Positions 1-13,609 of a DNA stretch of 64,000 nucleotides are shown here, piece by piece (the first letter of the stretch is position 1; the number at the start of each line of letters is the position of its first letter). Source of the DNA: Paracyclopina nana (taxonomy: Eukaryota > Arthropoda > Copepoda > Cyclopoida > Cyclopettidae). The notes beneath the pieces are model-generated. The model was not told the origin of the DNA, made no database searches, and saw only the letters and a program-made list of their open reading frames with translations. The stretch is from NCBI GenBank assembly GCA_019096065.1, contig JAGUCH010000001.1, positions 8,804,001-8,868,000 of the forward strand, given 5' to 3'. A program made the position numbers and the translations under genes.

Positions 1-2770
1 TGGGCATGAATACCTAATGAGTGACAGGAAATGATAATTAATGAGCTAAATGACGGATGGGTGATTGCTTAAGATCTGTTTGCTCATCTTGTGAAAGTTT
101 CCTTTTCCTCCATTTTAAAATATGGGCCTGTTGGAAGTTTTGCGGCTTGTGTCACCGATAAAGAGTTGCGCGGCCCCCCTGCGAGGCGGGAGAACCGTGA
201 CCGGCTTGACTACTCGCCTTCATCATAAAGCTTAACTGACCCACAATTCATGCTCGGTGCAGAATATTGATTCTCTCCCCCTCCAGCCATAATGCAAACT
301 TAAAAGTGCGCGACCGTTGCAGGACCGCGTACACCGGTAAGACACCATCATTTTTCAGCTTCAGGTGTCATGACACGAAATTTGGAACATTTCATGGCAG
401 GCAGAATAATTTTGTCCACCTACTGAATACATTTTTGTCAACTACTTGCCAAACGAAGAATTGTGGCCCCAACATATTCGTCGGCAACACAATGTAGCAC
501 ACAAGCATTATGCATTTTAGGGCGAGCTGAGGGCGAAAAAGGTTCCCTTTTGAGCAGCCTCGCAAAGTTTACCAAGAGTCATGCTGAGTAAATTGATGAA
601 ACTTGAAATGATGACCCTTTCATTTCCTGGGTGTCCATCAATTCGATGACAGCTGGTGTTGTTGTTATGGTGGCCTCGATTCTCCCCGTGACAAGAAGAT
701 TGGATGAAATTTCTTCTCAAGCCCATTCAGTTTTAACCAAACCCCATCACAATCAATGAATCCTGTCGCCTCTTTATGCTTGCTTGCTACCAGCAAACAA
801 TTACAATGAACCAACGCTGCTTGCTGCGTGTTTGGGCGTTAATCGCGAGGTGGTATGTCGCGAGCTTTGTGCACGATCATCCCATTCAAAATGGTCAATT
901 TTCCTTAGCCACCATCGCATTTGAAGAAGAATTACTCGGGGTTTGTAGCGGATGGCTGCTACTGCCCACCCGCTGTGATTATCTGTCTATCTATAGCTCA
1001 AATGGACGGAAATGGAAATTCAATGACCCTTTGGGAAAAAACCAAAGAGTCATCGTGAAACCTTGGGGGGTTATTGGTTTTTGGTATACTTCCAGTTGAA
1101 GAGAAAGAGCCATTGCCGTGACTCGAATGAATTTAGGAAGTGTAATCAGCAACGAATTGAGGCTTTTCAACTAGATTAGTTAACCCTAAGTACAACATTT
1201 GGAGTTTCACGAGACCCGGGCACATCTTCGAATCTCAAGCCATATAGTTCCTCCCTACCTTGAGCCCACCGCACAAAAAAGAGTTATAATTGGTCCCACA
1301 AGGTTATGTTTTATGCAAGAAAATCACAAAAGACCTCAGGACAAAATTGCTCTAGAGGAAGAACCTCTTGAATACGACGGTCGTGCGCTGTCGTTAATGG
1401 GGGCCTGCTAAGGCAATAACATCTGTATTGCGACTTCGCTTTCAAGATGGATGAAGTCTTTATTATGCCCTTGAATGTGCGCCTGTGAACCAGGAAAATG
1501 TCAATGCAAATGGAGCGATTGTAGAACAATTCGAGCACTGTCATCGCCATTTTCTAGAAGCAGGGGGAGCCGTGCGGTCTTTTCTTTTGATCGCCGAAAA
1601 GGCACCACCATCAAAATATAGCACTTTCAGCATTCGTCTTCACCGAACTAAATTGAAGACCACTCACTTGGTAGCTAATTTGTCACAGACTCGCACATTT
1701 GACTGCCCACAGCGAGCTCTCTATGGTCATCAACTTGAAGCGGTTGCCAAATTCATTTATCATTTGGACAAACCAAAATACTGGTAAGTAACCGCGCAAT
1801 CATGGCTGCTCTCAGGATAGTACAGCCGATGTGCAAAGCCTGCTCTATTCCAGATTTCTTTGTTACACATACCATCCAACCAGGTCAGACATCTGAATCT
1901 AATGAGATAATTAGAAATAATGTCTGGCCTGCCATTTAAATAAAACATGCATGCCAGTTTACTGCTCTTTCTCCCCATGATTAATCTGCCGTCCTCCCAA
2001 ATAAAGAACCTTTCCTTGCTACTTTTGGTCAAGCCATACACACATCATCATTACGAACATGTTTCATGTCCGCCAGCCTCCTTTTAAAAGATGGAAATCT
2101 AAAGCCACTCTTTCATATCATAGCAGACGATGACCAGCAGCTAGCCGCAGTAGGGCATGCACATGTTGTATCAGCAATTTTTTCCACGCACAAACTGCAA
2201 GAACACGTGGTTTGGTTGTTGGGCAGGGTACCAATTTTAGGCACACTTTTCCAAACAGACAGGCTAATACTCACTTATGATCCAAGGCATAACAATAGCA
2301 CCGAGGGAAATCCAGCGACCCCTTAGAAGGAAGTTAGCCTGTGCAATTCGGTGGCATTCGCCCCAATGTGCGCGAGCATTGGCGAGCTTTGCAATTTTGG
2401 CTTCAAAGAAGCAACAACAACAACCACTTCAAAAGAGAAAAGCCGCTGAAGCTCAAAGCAGACGTCAGTCGCGCAAGACAACGGACAGGTTTTGCGGTTT
2501 TTAACAAATGCTGTAGGCTCATCGGGTTTTATGGGTCTGAGATTGGGCACACAGTAATAACGCACACACTTCTTCTCGGCGCTGAAATAAATTTTCACAC
2601 GCGCAATCGTGACGTCATTACTGTCATGATAATGCCACAAATAGATTTCTTCCTTTAGAGCCTGTATGAAGAAGGTGGTTTTGTGACTTGGAAAAAAGAG
2701 TAATGGCTTTTCCCCATCTATAGCGTGAAATCGGCGCCTTGAATCATTGCACTGCACCGACGGACTCCTA
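1..2770. other. Non-coding: inferred CLCA-B intron 1, left part
   Basis: Only short overlapping frames on both strands without recognisable domains. No CLCA exon-2 motif is present. Nothing else seen. Confidence 0.5.
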
Positions 2771-3254
2771 CCCTTGGATCGACAACGGATCGTCCGTGGA
2801 TAGACTACGACGAACCGGCCTTGCATCGACAAAACGGATCATCCGTGGACCGACTGTCAGAATACACAGTCCTTGGATAGACCAGGACTGACATGTATTA
2901 GGTTAGACAAGAAAAACGAAATGTACTTGGATCGACAAGACGAATCGTCCTTGGATCGACTATGAGAACATACAGTCCTTGGATAGAACAAAAGTTTTTG
3001 TTGAATTCTAACATTGTACAGTACGTTCTAGCTGTCGATCCAAGGACGATCCGTTTTTCGATGCAGGGACAGTCAGTTATGTCAGTCTATCCTAGCACTG
3101 TTCGTTCTAGTCGACCTAGGTCCTGCTAAGTCATAGTAGTCGATCCAAGGACTATCCGTCTCGTCGATCCAGGGACTATGAGTTCTGTCTGTCTATCCAA
3201 GGACGATCTGTTGCAGTCTATCCAGGGACAGTATGTCCTAGTCGATCCAAGTAC
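2771..3254. repeat. Symmetric inverted array of nine + nine ~26-bp units
   Basis: The left arm (2771-2988) has nine copies of a core like TCCTTGGATCGAC in + orientation, starting near 2771, 2793, 2819, 2842, 2870, 2896, 2924, 2948 and 2976. The right arm (3034-3254) has nine copies of the reverse complement GTCGATCCAAGGA, starting near 3034, 3058, 3084, 3110, 3139, 3163, 3191, 3216 and 3241. Spacing is 22-29 bases in both arms, and the ~45-base centre is unrelated sequence. One or two units per arm are degenerate. It resembles foldback-type elements, whose long terminal repeats are made of short tandem units. No clear target duplication was found. It lies in the inferred first intron of CLCA-B. 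Confidence 0.85.
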
Positions 3255-5052
3255 GGCCGCCCGCACCGACCATGTTTATGACAGCTTAATTTAATTCATG
3301 GATTGCATTGCTAAACAGCCATTTGTCCTGTACCACTTCTTCTTCCAACTTTCTCGTGGGTAGAAGAGACGTAAATTACATCAAGGAAATCTCGTATATC
3401 TATCCGATTGCCCACGAGATTAAACGGGCCATAAATTATAGGCATCATCTTCCAATAAAGAGCTAACGCAACGGATAATAATCATGGTAATTTGGAACAG
3501 AAAAAATGGAAACCTTTGCATTGCTGGTGATAAATGATTGCCGCTGATGTTCACACATTCAAGTCTCTATTTGCGGCTGATCAAGGTCCGTGAAGCCATT
3601 GTCAGCACACATTTGGGCCTGGCCTCAATTTTTCGCAAGCTTCACCAAAATTTGATACGGGCCATCAAAGCCTATTTCCCAGAAGATCTGACCTTAGAAA
3701 GAAATTTTAGACCACAGCAACGCTACCTAGTTTCTCTTTTCGGTTGTGCGGTGGCACTAAAATGACCGAGTCGTGCAATATGAGCTACGAAATTTCTGGC
3801 TACCTTAAAACACGCATTTTAACAGCTCTCTTGCGGTGCGCGGTGGAAACAATGGAGCAATCTTGTAGATTTTAAGGAGCAGACACGGATTATAGTTGCT
3901 TTTTCATGGAGAGCAAAGCGTGTTTTTTTTTAGCTTATTCCAGGCCACTCTTGTTTAGAGTCGAGGTTTTCCCATCGATTCAATATAATAATAAATCAGT
4001 AAATATTTGTTGTTCCACAATACATTTTCCCTCCCTCGACCCCTGAAATTGCTTGAATGTAGGTAATTTTCAGGTGACAGTATTATTTGGGGTTCTTTCA
4101 CACGGAATCTATGTCACCATTCTCCCTGAATGGACTTTGATCTATATTTTCGCGTGTGAGCGCTTTTGTGACGGTACGCTACTTTATTGAAGGAAAGTTT
4201 TTTTCCTCGAACTTCTTTTGAGCTAGAATTAAATTATGAGAAAATTGCAGCAATCTGTGGCGTATTCTGCATGCGCTAATGTTGCTTAGATTTGGCTTTT
4301 TGATTGAGCGGCTGCAACATTCCCACACGTTGTTGCGAGGGCAAGCCCAGAAAAGATGGAGGGGGCTGCAAATTATCGCTTTCCTCAACAATCAAAGTTG
4401 GCAAAACTATTAGCAACGGAGAAATCCCACCAGCAAGCGCAGGCAAAATCAAATCAACTAAGGTGTCCTCGGGAAGGGAAACTGGAAACTAATTCTTGCC
4501 TTGTAAAACAAGCTGCAAAAGGAAGCTTCATCATGAAGGATGGATCATCTTCCTGCTACCCACTAGTTTTACGATCCAACCCATGCATGGTGACTTTAAC
4601 GCTAGCAGCAACGCTTGAGACCTCCATTAGCCGAGAAAGAAAATAGCCGACCCCAGCAATTATCGCGCTTAGTTACATGTTGGGAGTGAGAGGAACAAAA
4701 GCCAAAATTACATCGGGTACAACAGGCAAGGGAAGGCGTGGCCACGAGAACCACGTTGTTTGAGCACGGTCAAAAGAAACGCGTGAAAAGAGCCATGATC
4801 CATCATTACGCTCGTCAAAGCCAGGAAATGGAACGGGGCATGTAAAACAAACTTTTTGCTGTATAGCCCAACAAATTGGCTCTCCTTCGTGACATCTGCA
4901 TTGTGTCCCGAAGAACAACGAACGAAGAAGCTACCCGATCATTGTTGGGAAATCGTCGTTGGCGTCATAGGAAAAAAGCGATTGTGAAAATGATGATGGC
5001 TGCAACCCAGTGAACTATGTAATGACCCCGAATGATGTGAGAAGGGGCTTAC
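3255..5052. other. Non-coding: inferred CLCA-B intron 1, right part
   Basis: No supported gene. An 81-codon minus-strand frame at 4673-4918 has several Cys but starts at TTG and shows no domain. Confidence 0.5.
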
Positions 5053-5226
5053 CTCGAGGTGTTCGAGTGTCGTTTGGCACATCTGTCTTGGCACTTGGTC
5101 CGACACTTGGACAGTCAATCGTTGGTACAAATGGTCAGCGTCCACCTTCAGGATGGAGCCCGAGGTCACGTGGGACGTGTACAGCGCCACCGCGAGCACT
5201 GCGAAAGCTACTTGATGGCCTGGCAT
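5053..5226 (-). CDS. CLCA-B: first exon of a second CLCA gene (rest outside window)
   Basis: Fifty-eight codons: signal peptide (hydrophobic VAFAVLAVALYTSHVTSG), then LYQRLTVQVSDQVPRQMC...LEHLE, ending GAG|GTAAGC in phase 0. CLCA-A exon 1 shares SDQVPRQ-x-C, the L-x-x-LE ending and the splice phase, so this is a paralogous first exon. No exon-2-like sequence (DPWTQQFGQCG type) appears between here and position 1, so the first intron exceeds 5 kb; the equivalent intron of CLCA-A is 8.3 kb. The alternative is a relic first exon left by a partial duplication. The intact ATG, signal peptide and donor favour a live gene running off the left edge. Confidence 0.75.
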
Positions 5227-8200
5227 GGTTTCGTTTGAAAAGGCCTCAGCAATGCCTCATGCTCGTGTAGCTAAAGTCCAAAATTGTTTCTTTAGAGCGA
5301 TGTCGCGCACGTCTGTTCAGTTACAAAGCCTGCAGCCAACTGCAGAGGTGAGGAGCGCTACGAGGATCGTTGCGCCCAAACGATTTTCAGCCGCGCGCGG
5401 CTACAGTGAGCCTCACTGGCGATCGGACGCCAGCAGTCGGACAAAAATGTGTTTCTTCTTTCCTCACAATTATGCCAAGGAATTCTCCGCCTTCTTTTGA
5501 CAAATCTTGCGTAAAATCGGCGCATTCTTGAGAGCTATAATGGCGGTTGGCTATCGATTAGCGAGTAGGTGTCAGCTCGCGATCGACTTCCGATGCTGCC
5601 ATTCATCAAATCGTGAGAAACCGAAAGAGTTGATGCCATCGGTGATTAGGACTCGCGTGAGGAAATGAATTTGGGTACGTGGTGATGAGGCTGCAAATCA
5701 AGGCTCACGACTCCTCTTCATTAAGGCAGCTTCTGCTTCCTTGCTTTGTTTTGGTGCCACTTCATCAAGAAGGATATTTACGCGGAATCCCCATTCTGCC
5801 GTCAACGTGAGCATTGGGATTGACGGATGCGTCCGCTCTTAACTAACTGAAAACAAAGCAGGAGAAATTGAAGTCTCGCAATCAGGTTTGCTGGAAAAAG
5901 CTGACGAACCTCTCGTTACTCCGGAGCTTCCCTGAGTTGATGAAGGTTACGTGTTTTGAGCCCAGGTTGCGAAACGATGATCTTATTAGGCTCATCAGGT
6001 GGGACAACGGCGTGAATTCTCAACCCATCTTCGTGATGACCTTAAAAATGAGCGATGAGACTCTTAATACCATCAAAAGTTGAATTACTTTTTCTTGAAC
6101 AGCCGAAATCCTCATGGAAATTATATCTACTACAACTTACACGAATTCACGAGCGAACTTGATAAAGTTGAAAGTAGGCGAAGCCGAAACGTAAACAACG
6201 CGTTACTCAGTAATTTGACGGTAAAACAGTTCGGATAATCAAGTCGATCCGAAAATGAATTAATGAAAAATATCGGCAGGCTAAAGTGGCCTTTATCAAA
6301 TACCAATTACATTACTATGAATACGAGGCAAAATAAAACGTTTTGATGACTTGTCTCATTTCTGGTTTGTTATCGACCATTTTAGCTCTTAACGACCATG
6401 TTGTTGTGATCCAAGTCCGACCTTATTTAGCTCGCTTCTTGCAGCTCAACTTTCCACATAAACAAGTTACTAAAAACTGAGAAGTCAACTCCCTTGAGAT
6501 CACGAGAGGAACGAAGCCTAATATTGTCGAGTTTCAGCAGAAAGTTTTTTCATTTAAAGAAAAGAAAACCCTCTACCGTCCCAAGAATCCCACTGTGTCG
6601 CAACAACAACAGTAAAACTCCATTTCACGCTTCTCGGCTAAACTTGTCCCGTCAAAGTTTGACAAGGGGCTTGAACTTGGGCAAGCTGAGGGTCAAAAAA
6701 GCTTGGAATTTTCACTCAAGCTGCTGACATAAGGTCAAACCTAATTACAAGCTTGTAAATTGACGACGAAAAAAGAACCTCAAAAATGCTATATTGAAAA
6801 CCCTTTAGCTGGTGCATAATGCACAAAATGCTACGTGAAAATATGTGAAGTATTCACGACTCTTCAAAGAATTGTTTCAACACGCGATTAAACTTCTCGC
6901 AGGGAGGGAGAGATCCCCCCGTATGTGCCACCCCTGAATGTAACAAGACTGAAAATAAGGGCATCTTTGAAAACCGTTGCCTCTTTGTCCGAGTTTGTGG
7001 AAGATTCAATGTTTTGAATTTTCTGCCTCAAAATAGTGTTACCACCAAGCCCTATACTAGGTAAATTAAAAGAAGAAAACAAAAATAAGAAACCAATATC
7101 AAGCACCGCTCACCCTTCCCGATATTGTGTTAAAAATGTGTGGTGTATATTTTATCTCGGCTCTACATCAACACTTTTGAACGATAATGATCTTTTAAAA
7201 AAGCATATTCTCCAAAAGAAGCTGTAGCACGTGGGGAAAATACCTCCATTTCGTGGAAAAAAATTGCACTTTATAGCCTACCATTTTCATCATTTTCGTG
7301 CGGGAACCCAAGATGAGTTGTTTTATGGAGGGCGGACGCTCAAATATTTTGATATGTGCCGCATGAGATGGATGCATCAAGCTCCAAAATCAAACTTTTG
7401 TGCAAACGTACTAATATGACCACCTAATATAGCAGCAGGGAGCAACTTTAGAAGCACCCAATATTATATTATCAGTAAAGTTTCCCTAATGAATAAGCAT
7501 CATATTGATCAGTATCACCACTGCACAAAACCTACAAACTTGAATTGGAACTCGCTGTTCAAGCCATTTAAGTTTTTTTTTTGGTTGCTTCCAGTATAGC
7601 AAATACTGATGAGAAATAGCTATTTCAGAATCAAGTTGGCTGCCTGTAATTTGAAGCGGACAATTAGGCTCAAGTGCTCTGTTTTTGGTGCAATGAAAAG
7701 ATAAAAAATGGCTGAAGGGTTCATGCCAAGTAAAGCCCAAACAAAGCTGGTACTTATCTGGCTCCAAGTACCTAGATTGCACGCTTGACTTTTTTGAGAG
7801 CATTCTCTAGAAGAGAAGCATGTTGCGAAAAGTGAGGCGAGATCTCTGCAAATATCTCCATTCCAGTTTGAAATGAGTCGATGTTTGAAGCCATTTGACC
7901 ACGGAAGCTCAGAGTTTCCACTTTTTGTTAATTGGACTTTGTCCCAACTGTGTCAAATCGGTCAGAAGAGGAAATTGGGAAAATGGGCCAATCTGGGTGG
8001 CTTTTGTAGATGAGGCGCGATTTTCCAAAGGGGCTGACTGATTAAGTGATAAAAAGCTTTGCTATAAAAGTCAAGAAAATCTCTCCGACCCCATAAACTG
8101 CGTTCAACTCAGCTCTGTTATCTCGCCTAATCTTGGGGGGACTTGGATGTTTCTCTAAAATAACGGGAGGCGCTGGACTCAACGGATACAAACACTTTTT

Positions 8201-11200
8201 TAAGTTTGCTTTTACGGACCTGACCTATTTGGTCTGGTTAACCTTTTCAAAAGTCCTGAAATCTTGATAAAAGTGGATATTTTGAGGGTCCGCTTCTCAT
8301 TTCTAAAAACAAGCCTCCCTATTGATGCAGCTAATTGATGTTGGTAACTTGTTTGGTCTGCCGACTTCTCTGTTCTCACGAAGGCGCTCCTAAAATGTTG
8401 GCATCCTTCGGAAAAAGCTCGAGTCCAAACAAGGTCATTTTTTTAACTCAATATATCAATCTCTTGCATAGAGTCATGATGGACCAGCAACCAATCTACT
8501 GCTCAAGCAGTCTATGGAGGCTCTTAAGCTTGTTGCATTTACAACACAAACTGATGACTCGCTCGTTTTTTCCAAACATTTTAACGGATTGAGAGCCAGG
8601 AAAAAATAGAAGTAGTCTGCCAGCTTAGTCATCTTGTTGTAATCCTCTTATTAGATATGGAAGACTTTTTTGTTGACAGTCGAAGAAGACAAAAACTCCT
8701 TGGCAAGTAGTTAAAATTTTGAAATCAAACCAAGCCATCTAAGATTTGAAAAAGAGTTACAGGGAGACATCAATTTTTCCTCTTATCTCCTGCTGACCTG
8801 TCTGGCTAATTGAGAAAGAAAACAGTCTCCTAAAAATCTCGATCATCAGCACGATGGACGAAGAGGCTAAAAACTGGAAATTCCTGCACAACACCGCTGC
8901 CAAAATTGGTCCCTTGCTGTGGAATGCCACTGCCGAAGATGTCAATGAACCTGTGTTCAACACTTTTTTTTACAAAGTGACATCTTCTTCAGTTGGAATG
9001 TCAAAGGTTTTTTTGCCTCGCCTGTAATCTGGTAATATCAAAACGCTTCGACTTACAGAGCAGCTTAGTTATTATGTGGCAGCTCAAAATATGCAGCCGG
9101 ACTGGGCGTAAATGGGAGTACTGAATTAACCATCAACTCTCCAAAGCCATAAAGATCCCCTCTCATCCCCCTGCTCTTTCCCTTCGTGTCTTAATTGCTT
9201 TATCATGCGCACCTTTTAAAAGGGGGATGAATAAACGTAGCTGTTATCTTATCATGACCACATCCGTCTCGAGGCTTTTGCTTTTCCATAAAATAGCACC
9301 ATTGGCTGAAGAGAATCTCTCATGATGAAGCATAGACCACCCTTGGACTCGTTAAAATGCATTCCACTTCGCTCGTTGGCAAGGCTTGATGACAAGGCTG
9401 CAAACAGAATCCAATTGAAAAGTGTCCAAATTCTCATTTCCTGTTGTTAGCCAAAGGCTTAAAGTTATCCCCCTGGCCGCTAACCGGCTGCTGTCAAGTC
9501 AAACGGAGAAATTGAACACCCCGGCTAGCTCTGCTATGGGTGTTGCTGCTGCTCCATCAAATCTCAAGTGGAGCTGTTTTATGCCACTATTATTTTTGTT
9601 TCAAAGTGCTTAGCCTTGACTCCTCAATCCTCATCCATCTGAGAACATATTCAATTCCAATTCAGCCAACCTTGAATGCGAAAAGAGTTTAATTTAGACA
9701 GAGTGGAGAAAAACGTGACTTTTGGGGTCTTGGATGTGTTTGTGCTAATCTGGTGAGTAATGTTCCACGAATTAACAAGTTTATCGACTTTTTCACGGTT
9801 TAATGTGGCTTGGGAAAATAGTGCAACTTTGGCCCAATCCAAGGAAAATCCGAATTTTTTCTGCATTTTCATCCTGTCATGCAATAACACGAATATCCCA
9901 TAAAGTTGTGCATAAGACTGACGCAGTTTGCTTTTTGCACTTCAATTATCTTTGTTTATTTACACAAGTCGGCCAGTTATGATAGTGTGAAGATCAACTT
10001 GGGTAGATTATTTCAATTAAGCTTCCAAATTCCAATTCTTGCTGACAAATCGTTTAATCGATTGAAAAGGAAATAATCTGGCACCAGAAGAAAGTTTTAA
10101 CGTCTTCCTGGCGGCCTCTCACTCATAAAGCACCCATTTCAATATACACTGAGGGGGAAAAGTCGCTAAAACTACTTGCCCATGGTGGTTGATCGGCAGC
10201 TTACCAATCAAATGAATATATAGGGCTTTTCGAGATTTCGACTGCAAATAGCGCGCCCTGGCAAAGAATTTAAAAGGTATACGTTTCCCTTAGTGTGGAA
10301 GTAAGCTAATCTTTGAACCTCACTGTCATAAACTTAAATTGGCGGCAATCAAAACCCAGCTCGAGTCCTATTAACGGGATCAAAACGCGACCCAGCACAA
10401 AGCGCTAGTAGGGTGCAAAAAATAATTAATTAGTCCATTCATTCATTTTTGCCCAGATGAGTCGTCAAGTTAAGCATTTACTGCGAGTGATTACTAGAAT
10501 TGGACTGGAAAGTGGACGACCTTACCCCACTGTGCACACATTTACAACATTTCCATTTGGGTGGCAGGTTGGCTTATAAAATACCTAAGATGGGCATGCA
10601 GTTCTGCGCTACATCTTTACAAGCCAAAAGGAAGGGACAAAAATAGGTCAATTCTTTAACGAAGCAGTGAAACGTTGAGACAACTTTCTGATTTGATGAA
10701 GCGAAATGTCAAAAGTATTGTAGAGCTTACCTCAAGACAGATTTTTATGGTCCAAATAAAAGATGGTGTTTAAACCCAGGCAATTTCCCTTTCATGGAAC
10801 CTTTTTTTCTCCTTCACTTTTATAGTAGTTTAGAAGGAAGCAGCATATTGTATGGGACTTGCCTCTTTCTGTGTCACTCAAACACATCCAAAGATAAAAA
10901 AGGTTAGTCCCTTTCTCGTACGTGATGTTGTGACCCAAATTGGACAAAAGCTGGATGGATGCTGTCGGTTGCATGCTCGTAAGTTGTTGAACTAAAAACT
11001 CCAGTTTATTTTCGCAGCTTCGCCCAGAGACATTCTCGTGACAAAAGGCAGCACAAATTGGTCCTCTTGGTAATCTCTCAATTTTGAAAAAAATACCTGA
11101 GCCTTATTGTGAAAAAGAAAAAGTGTCAAGCCTTGAATGGGAGGGTTGTAAAAATAAACACGCGCGCTTTACTTGTCAAGCCATTAGCCAGAGGACAAAT

Positions 11201-11735
11201 AGCAAATATTGAGCTAAAAGTAACCTCATTTTGCACGGATTGCCGTTTTCCAAGAACGACACTCAAGGGCCTAAATTGGTGTTTGGTGACTTTTACTCCT
11301 TTCATCGCAGGGTTTCCGCCGTGCAGAAGAAAAAGTGCAGTCGTTTGTCACCTTCAAGGCAGGAGACAACAAATAGTTCCTAATTTAGCTACTATTTTTA
11401 GGCTTTGTGAAAAAATTGCTGTTAGAGAGCCAGAAGGTGGCCCAGGTTCAATAAAGGACCTCCCCCGGTCTCTGTTCGAGATTGTCAAATTCTAAAGGAG
11501 TGGCTGGTGCTGCCCAAAAACGACGAGGCTGACGGATCGACCATATAATTCCAGCTCGAGCGTGTCCCCAAAACGACTACCAGCTCTTTTATTACTGCTC
11601 ACTCGGGTCACCTTCAGAGCTATATGTTCCTGTCAATTTATCCCTACGAAGAACAACTTTATCCCAACTTTGAGCGCTGCTACACGACTTTAACCTGCAG
11701 CAATTTTGAGCCCTACGACGACGTTGAGTTGGTCA
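5227..11735. other. Gene-poor spacer upstream of CLCA-B
   Basis: It should contain the CLCA-B promoter just right of 5,226; no distinct TATA element was found. Otherwise AT-rich with short random frames and no transposon ends recognised. Confidence 0.5.
9252..9437 (-). CDS. Candidate small ORF with signal peptide
   Basis: An ATG in good context (GAAATGAG) opens MRIWTLFNWILFAALSSSLA, a plausible signal peptide, then ~40 polar residues with one Cys. No family recognised, no splice partner found. Possibly chance. Confidence 0.15.
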   Translation of the reverse strand: MRIWTLFNWILFAALSSSLANERSGMHFNESKGGLCFIMRDSLQPMVLFYGKAKASRRMWS

Positions 11736-11884
11736 TTGGCTTAGTCTCTTCTGGAGATTTCATAGTGACCCAGCCACGGTCATTATCGTTTCTTATGTAC
11801 TGAGTAGGTTGCGATGGAGCTAAATAAGAATCGATAATGACCGTGGCAATGCCACTATGAAATCTCCAGAAGAGACTGAGCCAT
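11736..11884. repeat. Long imperfect hairpin, 60-bp arms
   Basis: Left arm 11736-11795 and right arm 11825-11884 are reverse complements at roughly 88% identity, around a 29-base loop. Shared blocks include AGTCTCTTCTGGAGATTT and CCACGGTCATTATCG. It could be a small foldback MITE or the source of a double-stranded RNA hairpin. No flanking duplication was identified. Confidence 0.8.
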
Positions 11885-12817
11885 TATGTATCTTTGCCAA
11901 CAGACAGACTTTTATGACCAAGAAAAGGGGGTCATCAGCAAATTTAGCAAAGGTCAAGCACGTGCTAGGTGGGGGGTAATAGTAATAACCCCGAATTTTG
12001 ATCTACGACCAGATTCCGCAGAAGTAATGAAGATCTCGTTTTCGGTGCTAATAAAGGCGCAGGATGATAATTCGTCATTCTGTCAAGAATTGACCAAGGA
12101 TTAACCCTCTGATTTATGAAAACGGGGACTGTTTTTGGATTCATTTGGACGTCCAATCGAGCGAGAAATTATGGCGAGGATCGCATTTCAGAGACTACGT
12201 ATAGTAGCAATATGGGGGCTTATCCAAATTAAAAACCTCACCTCGAGCATTGTTACCCTATTTTCGGTGCAAGTGAGTCCTCAAATAACACTCATGTCTC
12301 AATTTGTACTTACATTCAAAGGTTGTCTTAGATTTTTCGTATTTCGGTAAAAACTAGCTGCAGCTGAGGCCAATTTCTTCCACTTTCTGTAGAACTGCTG
12401 GATCGAGATTGTGCTTTTCATCTTTATTGGGAAATTACGATAGCAATCTATTCCTCATTACTTCGGCAGCTGAAAATGAGAATTTTTTGGGCGATCAGGT
12501 GCAGCCTTCGATAACAATAAAGTGACAGTAAAAATTGTGCGTGGGATGGGGTCACAATGGGGCCATGCTGAGGGTGGAAATGACTCAATTGTGCATCAGC
12601 CATGGGATTATCAGCGACAACAAAAGATGCACATCCAGCTATTCCAGATATTTTCACATGAAATTTTGCGTTAAATTTGGCAACACGTTTTCAGCTCTTG
12701 ATTGATTTGACATCAAGTAGGGGGGTGCTGTTGTGGACCGATAGCAAAAATACTTCACCGAGATTACTTCGATTGATAGAGCTTTCTCGGTTAGCTCTTG
12801 GATGGTCAAAACATTAT
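11885..12817. other. Spacer between hairpin and repeat X copy A
   Basis: Short frames only; nothing recognised. Confidence 0.45.
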
Positions 12818-13609
12818 CATAGGGAGCAAAAGACAGACAAAATGCAATAGATGGTGCTGAATTTTTGGATCTTTGGCGTGCGTGTAAGCGTGCGTAGCAA
12901 TTGCGGAAAAAATAGCGCTTCTAACAAAAAGTAAACAAAACGTTTTCTAGAATTGTAGGGAAGAAATGACAAAGAGAGCTCTCTTTTTGAGCTTGTAACA
13001 GTACAATTGATTCAAGGAACAGAATGGTACCATTTTGAGTAAGATTCAAGAAAGTCAAGGAATTTTGGATCATGAGTCACATCATATCCAGACCTGAGCA
13101 TGATGGATCGAAAAAGACAAAATAGCCTTACTTTTTGCAGCTCAACTCTGTGTGAGTTCAAAACAATCAAGTTCATCTAGTGTGGATTCAATAAAAATTG
13201 CCAGTTTTTTAACAAATTAGCCATTACATGCAATGAATTGAGGAAAAAGTATTTTCTGGTAATCATGATGGCCATGCTATAGTTGTTGTACTGGCATGGA
13301 AAAAGCTAAGAAAATTGGAAAAAGCCAGCCCAAAAGTAGTGAACTGTCCCTTATTTTTAGAAATACTCCTCAAAAACTTGGTAATATCTTTGAATCTGGG
13401 GCTTTGAAAATAGGTATCTGTAGAATTGCATATCTTTTAAATTAAAAGTAGTTTAGAGAACCAGGGAGAACCAAAAGATATTGCACCTCTAATCAGAGAA
13501 CCAGCCAATTTTGATTGTGAGCCCACCTAGACAAGGCAGTTCTCAGCCCACCATGGCTTCGACTAAAATCCGCTAGTAGGAATATGGCTCTTCTAGTTTC
13601 TCTCTATAG
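12818..13609 (+). repeat. Dispersed repeat X, copy A
   Basis: About 790 bases that match 44103-42527 on the opposite strand along their whole length with scattered substitutions. Both copies include the A/T-rich start CATAGGGAGCAAAAG and the end near TAGGAATATGGCTC. Copy A lacks the outer inverted repeats that flank copy B and lacks its internal insertion. No open frame of interest. Probably a non-autonomous transposon remnant. Confidence 0.88.

Noticed and set aside
2323-2832. 169-codon minus-strand open frame
   Set aside because: Runs into the inverted array, no recognisable motif, no splice sites consistent with a gene.
4673-4918. Cys-containing minus-strand frame in CLCA-B intron 1, considered as CLCA exon 2
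   Set aside because: Contains none of the CLCA exon-2 hallmarks (QFGQCG segment) and lacks a convincing acceptor.
11109-11495. 128-codon plus-strand open frame
   Set aside because: Starts at a GTG codon, has no domain, signal peptide or splice context, and its composition looks random.
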